9,726 nucleotides of DNA, taken from NCBI GenBank assembly GCA_014383605.1, contig JACNHM010000356.1, positions 1 to 9,726 on the forward strand, written 5' to 3'. The notes beneath the pieces were generated by a model, which saw nothing but the letters and a program-made list of their open reading frames with translations, had not been told where the DNA came from and ran no database searches. The DNA is from Chloroflexota bacterium. GTDB taxonomy: Bacteria > Chloroflexota > Anaerolineae > UBA3071. Positions 5,550 through 9,726 of this stretch are shown piece after piece; position 1 is the first letter of the stretch, and every line of letters starts with the position of its first letter. The position numbers were made by a program, and so were the translations under genes.

Positions 5550-5557
5550 TTTCCCCC

Positions 5558-6619
5558 ATGCTACAACGTCTCCGAAGACGGCTGTCGTGGACGGACGTGA
5601 TGATGTGGCTGATCGGTGGGGCGATCCTGGTCATGGTCATCGCCGGTTCGATCCTGACGCTCTCCTCTGGCAAGTACAGCGTCATAAACTGGATCAGCCT
5701 GATCATTGATGGTCTGTCTCTCGGCAGCATTTATGCCCTCATCGCCCTTGGTTACACCCTGGTTTATGGCATCCTGCGCATGATCAACTTTGCCCATGGC
5801 GAGGTGTTCATGTCCGGCCCTTTCGCTGCCTACTTCGTGGCCATCGCCTTCGACAGGTCCGGCTTCCTCGACCGCCAACCCATCATTGCCTTGTTCATCA
5901 TCTTGCTCATGGCCATGGGCATATCCACGACCATCGCCGTGCTCCTGGAACGGATCGCCTACCGTCCGCTGCGTCGTGCGCCGCGATTGATACCACTCAT
6001 CACGGCCATCGGCGCATCTTTCTTCTTGCAGTATTCTTTTCGTGGCCTGTTTGGCTCTGGCATCAAGAGCTATCCCGAGCTAGAGATCCTGAAAGGTGTC
6101 TGGACCGTGGGCGCCATCAGGATCCAGAGAATCGAAGTGGTGGTGATCGTTTCGGCGCTGATCATGCTGCTGGGGCTGTGGCTCTTCGTGGAGCGCACCA
6201 AAGTGGGCAAGGCCATGCAAGCCGTCTCGGAGGACAAGGACGTTGCCTCGCTGATGGGCATCAACGTGGATCAGATCATCGTCATCACCTTTGTCCTGGG
6301 TGGCGCCCTGGCCGGCGCCGCTGGCCTGCTCTATGCCCTGCAGTTCCGGCAGGTGACCTTCATCATGGGCTTCATGCCCGGCCTGAAGGCCTTCACTGCC
6401 GCCGTGCTGGGCGGCATCGGCAACGTCACCGGAGCTGCGCTGGGCGGCCTGTTCCTGGGCATCGCCGAGTCTCTGTTCCCCAACCTGGTCCTGGATGGGC
6501 TGGGCATCCCCGCGCCCTATCAACTGCGCGATGCTCTGGCCTTTGTTTTATTGGTGCTGGTCCTTATCTTCCGGCCGACGGGCATCATGGGCGAACGGTT
6601 GGCCGTCAAGAAGGCGTGA
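5558..6619 (+). CDS. livH: Branched-chain amino acid ABC transporter permease LivH
   Basis: This 353-residue inner-membrane permease forms the transport channel with LivM. A first hydrophobic segment at about 14-35 is followed by the LivH signature GSIYALIALGYTLVYG, then ILRMINFAHGEVFM (56-85). More membrane segments lead to the cytoplasmic coupling loop EDKDVASLMGINVDQ starting at E225, which contacts the ATPases. AVLGGIGNVTGAALGG near residue 281 is another conserved block. LivH proteins are commonly about 290-310 residues. The surplus here is at the N-terminus (about 35 residues before the usual first conserved helix) and in a loop after the FAHGE block (FDRSGFLDRQ). The TGA overlaps the GAGGTG ribosome binding site of livM, implying translational coupling. 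Confidence 0.93.
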   Translation: MLQRLRRRLSWTDVMMWLIGGAILVMVIAGSILTLSSGKYSVINWISLIIDGLSLGSIYALIALGYTLVYGILRMINFAHGEVFMSGPFAAYFVAIAFDRSGFLDRQPIIALFIILLMAMGISTTIAVLLERIAYRPLRRAPRLIPLITAIGASFFLQYSFRGLFGSGIKSYPELEILKGVWTVGAIRIQRIEVVVIVSALIMLLGLWLFVERTKVGKAMQAVSEDKDVASLMGINVDQIIVITFVLGGALAGAAGLLYALQFRQVTFIMGFMPGLKAFTAAVLGGIGNVTGAALGGLFLGIAESLFPNLVLDGLGIPAPYQLRDALAFVLLVLVLIFRPTGIMGERLAVKKA

Positions 6620-6629
6620 GGTGCAGACT

Positions 6630-8264
6630 ATGAACGCAAGAAACCGTTTCGACTGGCTATCGTCCATCCAGGTCGGGCTGATAGCGGGCATCGTGGCCCT
6701 CCTGGTGTCGCTGGTGGGCTTGCTGGAGGCAGCCAATCGCCGTCCCATCATCCCCGGCATCCTGTCCATGGGACAAACCATCCTCTTGCTCATGTTCGTG
6801 TTCGCCGCCTTCATGGCCGTGCGGCGGATAGGCGATCAGGAAGGAAAGCCTTCCCGCCTGTCGCTGGTTGTCGGTGGCGCCCTGGCCGGCTTGATAGTTA
6901 GCGCACTGTTGGCTGTGCTGGTGCTCATCGGCGGCGCCGTTGACCTGCGCCAGGTCTTTGCCAACGCCTCTCCTGACCTCTACAGCCTGCTGACGTTCGG
7001 CCGCCAGGGGAGCACGGGGCTGATCGTTCTGTTGCTTGTGGGCACAGGCGTCGCCGCGTTGGTCGCTCTGCTCCTCGCCTTGCCGCCGCGGCTGGGACGG
7101 GGCATCCTGCTGGGGCTGGGCCTGATACCCCTCATCGCCATCCTCAACAGTGCGCTGTTCGCTGGACGGGGGGTCTCTCTCTGGGTGGCCATCATCATCT
7201 TCGTCGTCACCGCCGTTGCTGGCTACTTCTGGGACGTGGTCCAGGATAGGTTCAAGGCACGCACGAGCAACCTGTCTCCCAGGGGCCAGCAGACCATGCA
7301 GTGGGGGCGGTGGGCATTGCTAGGCGTGATCGTGCTGCTCTTGCCTCTGCTGGGCTCCTATCCCAGCGAGGTCTTGAACGAGGTCAGCCGCTACGTGCTC
7401 ATGGGACTGGGGCTGAACATCGTCGTCGGTTTCGCCGGCCTGCTGAGCCTGGGCCACGTGGCCTTCTTCGCCATCGGAGCCTACACCATGGGCGTGCTCA
7501 CCTCACCGGAGATCGGCTGGCTTCCCTTCCACCTGACGTTCTGGCAGGCGTTGCCTTTTGCCGTCCTCCTGGCCACACTGTTTGGCATCATCCTGGGCGT
7601 CCCCGTGCTGGGCATGCGTGGCGACTATCTGGCCATCGTCACCCTGGGCTTCGGCGAGATCATCCAGAGGCTGGCCATATCGGACTGGCTGAAACCCTAC
7701 ATCGGCGGCTCCAACGGCATCACTCTGATCCCCGAGGCCGTCGTCGGCCCCCTGGAACTGAAGACGCCCCAGACGCTGTACTACCTGTTCCTGGCCGGGT
7801 GCGTCCTGGCGGCCTTCATATCCCAGCGGGTCAAGATCTCCCGGCTGGGACGAGCGTGGATGGCCGTGCGCGAGGACGAGGACGTGGCCGAGGCCATGGG
7901 CATTAACCTGGTGCGAACCAAACTGCTGGCCTTCGCCACGGGTGCGGCCTTCGCCGGGCTGAGCGGCGCCATCTTCGCCAGCAAGCTGACTTCCATCTAC
8001 CCGCACAGTTTCCAGTTGATGATCTCCATCAACGTCCTGTGTCTGGTCATCGTCGGTGGCATGGGCAACATCCCGGGCGTGATCGTGGGCGGACTGGCTC
8101 TGATCGGCTTGCCGGAGATCCTGCGCGAGTTCGCCGAGTACCGCTTGCTGATATATGGCGTCGCCCTGGTGCTCATGATGTTGCTGCGGCCCGAAGGTTT
8201 GCTGCCTGAGGAGCGGCGCCGGCTGGAGTTGCATGAAGCCGAAGCCATAGTAGGAGGAGAATAG
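6630..8264 (+). CDS. livM: Branched-chain amino acid ABC transporter permease LivM with long N-terminal membrane extension
   Basis: The 544-residue product is the second channel subunit. The standard LivM core spans about 225-544. It includes LNIVVGFAGLLSLGHVAFFAIG around H276, GMRGDYLAIVTLGFGEI, and the coupling loop REDEDVAEAMGINLVRTK starting about residue 414. A charged tail follows (EERRRLELHEAE). Ahead of the core lie about 220 extra residues with roughly six hydrophobic segments (about 14-33, 43-64, 78-101, 128-150, 157-177, 183-203) that many LivM proteins lack. They contain no motif I know. ATG 6630 is chosen because GAGGTG (6618-6623) sits 6 nt before it, and the open frame upstream lies inside livH. 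The livG RBS, AGGAGGAG, is inside the 3' end of this gene. Confidence 0.92.
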   Translation: MNARNRFDWLSSIQVGLIAGIVALLVSLVGLLEAANRRPIIPGILSMGQTILLLMFVFAAFMAVRRIGDQEGKPSRLSLVVGGALAGLIVSALLAVLVLIGGAVDLRQVFANASPDLYSLLTFGRQGSTGLIVLLLVGTGVAALVALLLALPPRLGRGILLGLGLIPLIAILNSALFAGRGVSLWVAIIIFVVTAVAGYFWDVVQDRFKARTSNLSPRGQQTMQWGRWALLGVIVLLLPLLGSYPSEVLNEVSRYVLMGLGLNIVVGFAGLLSLGHVAFFAIGAYTMGVLTSPEIGWLPFHLTFWQALPFAVLLATLFGIILGVPVLGMRGDYLAIVTLGFGEIIQRLAISDWLKPYIGGSNGITLIPEAVVGPLELKTPQTLYYLFLAGCVLAAFISQRVKISRLGRAWMAVREDEDVAEAMGINLVRTKLLAFATGAAFAGLSGAIFASKLTSIYPHSFQLMISINVLCLVIVGGMGNIPGVIVGGLALIGLPEILREFAEYRLLIYGVALVLMMLLRPEGLLPEERRRLELHEAEAIVGGE

Positions 8265-8269
8265 CCAGC

Positions 8270-9043
8270 ATGAGGACGATTCTCAAAGCAGAGAAGGTCA
8301 CCAAGCGCTTCGGAGGCCTGACCGCTGTGAGCAACTTCGACGTCGAAGTCGAAGAACAATCCATCCACAGCATCATTGGCCCCAACGGCGCCGGCAAAAC
8401 GACCTTCTTCAACTGTATCACTGGGTTCTACCGGCACGAGGAGGGGACGATCCTTTTCGATGACGGCCCTGTGGATGGCATGTCGCCGGACCGCATCACC
8501 CGCTTGGGCATCGCCCGCACCTACCAGAACATCCGCCTGTTTCAGAACATGACGGTCATCGAGAATGTGCTGGTGGGAGAGCACCCCCACCTCAAGGCAG
8601 GGCTGTTCGGTGCCATCTTCAAAACCAGGGGCGTGCAAAGCGAGGAGGCGGAAGCGCTGGAGGAAGCCAGGCGCATGCTGGGCTTCGTCGGCCTCACCGG
8701 TCGGGGAGACCGGTTCGCCAAGAACCTGCCCTACGGTGATCAGCGGCGGCTGGAGATCGCCCGCGCTATGGCCAGCAAACCCAAGCTGCTGCTTCTGGAC
8801 GAGCCCACGGCGGGCATGAACCCGGCCGAGACGCGGGAGATGATGGCCTTCATCCAGAGGTTGCGCGACGAGCTGGGCATCACCATCCTGCTCATCGAGC
8901 ACCAGATGCGCGTGGTGATGGGCATTTCCGAAGTGGTGACGGTGCTGGACTACGGGGAGAAGATCTGCGAAGGGACTCCCACCCATGTCCAATGCGACCC
9001 CAAAGTGATCGAAGCATACCTGGGAAGAAGGGCGGTGGCGTAA
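8270..9043 (+). CDS. livG: Branched-chain amino acid ABC transporter ATP-binding protein LivG
   Basis: This 257-residue cytoplasmic ATPase powers the importer, pairing with LivF under the LivH/LivM dimer. Walker A is GPNGAGKTT (37-45). The Q-loop lies in RTYQNIRLFQNMTVIEN. The signature is LPYGDQRRLEIARA, with Y155-G156-D157-Q158 in place of LSGGQ; LivG proteins usually have YGQQR, so D157 is a small departure. Walker B is LLLLDEP with D177-E178, and the switch histidine is H211 in LIEHQM. The long insertion between Q-loop and signature (HLKAGLFGAIFKTRGVQSEE) and the C-terminal GTPTHVQCDPKVIEAYLG tail are typical of LivG. The start lies 5 nt after the livM stop with AGGAGGAG at 8252-8259. Confidence 0.95.
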   Translation: MRTILKAEKVTKRFGGLTAVSNFDVEVEEQSIHSIIGPNGAGKTTFFNCITGFYRHEEGTILFDDGPVDGMSPDRITRLGIARTYQNIRLFQNMTVIENVLVGEHPHLKAGLFGAIFKTRGVQSEEAEALEEARRMLGFVGLTGRGDRFAKNLPYGDQRRLEIARAMASKPKLLLLDEPTAGMNPAETREMMAFIQRLRDELGITILLIEHQMRVVMGISEVVTVLDYGEKICEGTPTHVQCDPKVIEAYLGRRAVA

Positions 9044-9044
9044 C

Positions 9045-9726
9045 ATGGCTCTGCTGGAAGTCAACGATATCCACACTTACTACGGCGCAATCCACGCCCT
9101 CAAGGGCATCTCCATCCACGTGGACGAGGGCGAGATCGTGACCCTCATCGGGGCCAATGGCGCGGGCAAGAGCACCACGTTGAACACCATCTGCGGCATC
9201 CTGCACCCGCGTGAAGGGACCATCCATCTCGAGGGGCAACTCATCCACGAGTTGCCGGCGCACGAGATCGTGATGCGCGGCGTGTCGCAAGCGCCAGAGG
9301 GTCGCCGCGTCTTTGGCCGCCTGACGGTCGTGGAGAATCTGGAGATGGGCGCCTATGCCCGTTCGGACAAGGAGGGGATCGCTCGCGACATGGAGCGGGT
9401 CTTCGTCCTCTTTCCGCGGTTGAAGGAGCGGGCCAAGCAGGTGGCTGGCACACTGTCGGGCGGTGAACAGCAGATGCTCTCCATCGGGCGGGCCTTGATG
9501 GCCAACCCCCGCCTGATCCTTCTGGACGAGCCTTCCATGGGCCTGGCGCCGATCCTGGTGGAAGCGATCTTCGATACCATCCGGGCCATCAACAGCCAGG
9601 GCACCACCGTCCTGCTGGTGGAGCAGAACGCGCTGATGGCTCTGTCCGTCGCCAGCCGGGGCTACGTGCTACAGACCGGCGAGATCGTCCTGCACGACAC
9701 AGCGGCGGCGTTGCAGGAAAACGAGA
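9045..9726 (+). CDS. livF: Branched-chain amino acid ABC transporter ATP-binding protein LivF (3' end beyond window)
   Basis: About 227 codons of the second ATPase are present; the frame is open at the window edge and the family is about 235-240 residues, so only a few codons should be missing. Walker A is GANGAGKST (36-44), the signature is TLSGGEQQM (L137-S138-G139-G140-E141), and Walker B is LILLDEPSMGLAP with D161-E162. The usual switch histidine is a glutamine, Q194 in LVEQNA. This is normal for LivF, whereas LivG keeps the histidine. APEGRRVFGRLTVVENLEMGA is the LivF-type Q-loop region. ATG 9045 follows the livG TAA by 1 nt, so translation is probably coupled. Confidence 0.95.
   Translation, partial: MALLEVNDIHTYYGAIHALKGISIHVDEGEIVTLIGANGAGKSTTLNTICGILHPREGTIHLEGQLIHELPAHEIVMRGVSQAPEGRRVFGRLTVVENLEMGAYARSDKEGIARDMERVFVLFPRLKERAKQVAGTLSGGEQQMLSIGRALMANPRLILLDEPSMGLAPILVEAIFDTIRAINSQGTTVLLVEQNALMALSVASRGYVLQTGEIVLHDTAAALQENE

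Noticed and set aside
9624..9626. Defective LivF because the switch histidine is Gln194
   Set aside because: EQNA with Gln at this position is normal for LivF; the paired LivG keeps His211.

Overview
The window is GC-rich, compactly coded bacterial DNA, and every real gene lies on the + strand. The organism looks like a member of the Chloroflexota (Anaerolineae/Caldilineae type). This is an inference from the style of the genes: a LivK lipoprotein with a Cys-containing 'FxCxDxxGCV' segment after the lipobox, a long LivM permease, and a YgeY-like M20 hydrolase next to glycosyltransferase and flippase genes. No rRNA or other marker is present to prove it.

Layout. Positions 1-257 carry no gene. 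They hold two tandem imperfect palindromes, a duplicated GT-rich 15-mer and an 8-bp tandem repeat that stops just before a ribosome binding site. An M20 metallohydrolase follows (271-1458; GTG start chosen over an upstream ATG that would translate the repeats). After it comes a stub of a diacylglycerol glycosyltransferase (1466-1648) that has lost about 80% of its length. An extended -10 promoter with a palindrome in its spacer then precedes a GT2 glycosyltransferase (1732-2706) and a UPF0104-type flippase-like membrane protein (2738-3694). These two probably work together in envelope glycoconjugate or glycolipid synthesis.

The right two thirds is a complete high-affinity branched-chain (or related) amino acid ABC importer operon: livK (4015-5271), livH (5558-6619), livM (6630-8264), livG (8270-9043) and livF (9045 to the window edge, cut). 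A consensus sigma70-type promoter, TTGACA-17-TATAAT, overlaps the stop codon of the flippase gene. It would give a leader of about 290 nt. That leader encodes a possible 29-residue peptide in which 11 residues are Leu, Val or Ile, and its start lies in a predicted hairpin. The livK-livH gap (286 nt) holds at least three hairpins. The last one sits just before the livH ribosome binding site, and its left arm could alternatively pair with the livH start codon. From livH on, genes are spaced 1-10 nt apart, consistent with translational coupling. LivK binds substrate outside the membrane, LivH and LivM form the channel, and LivG and LivF are the ATPases.

Most of the window is ordinary transport and envelope biology. 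I do not see a clearly new system. The best leads are the RNA structure in the liv leader and in the livK-livH gap, the roughly 220-residue membrane extension of LivM, the deletion remnant at 1466-1648, and the repeat block at the left end.
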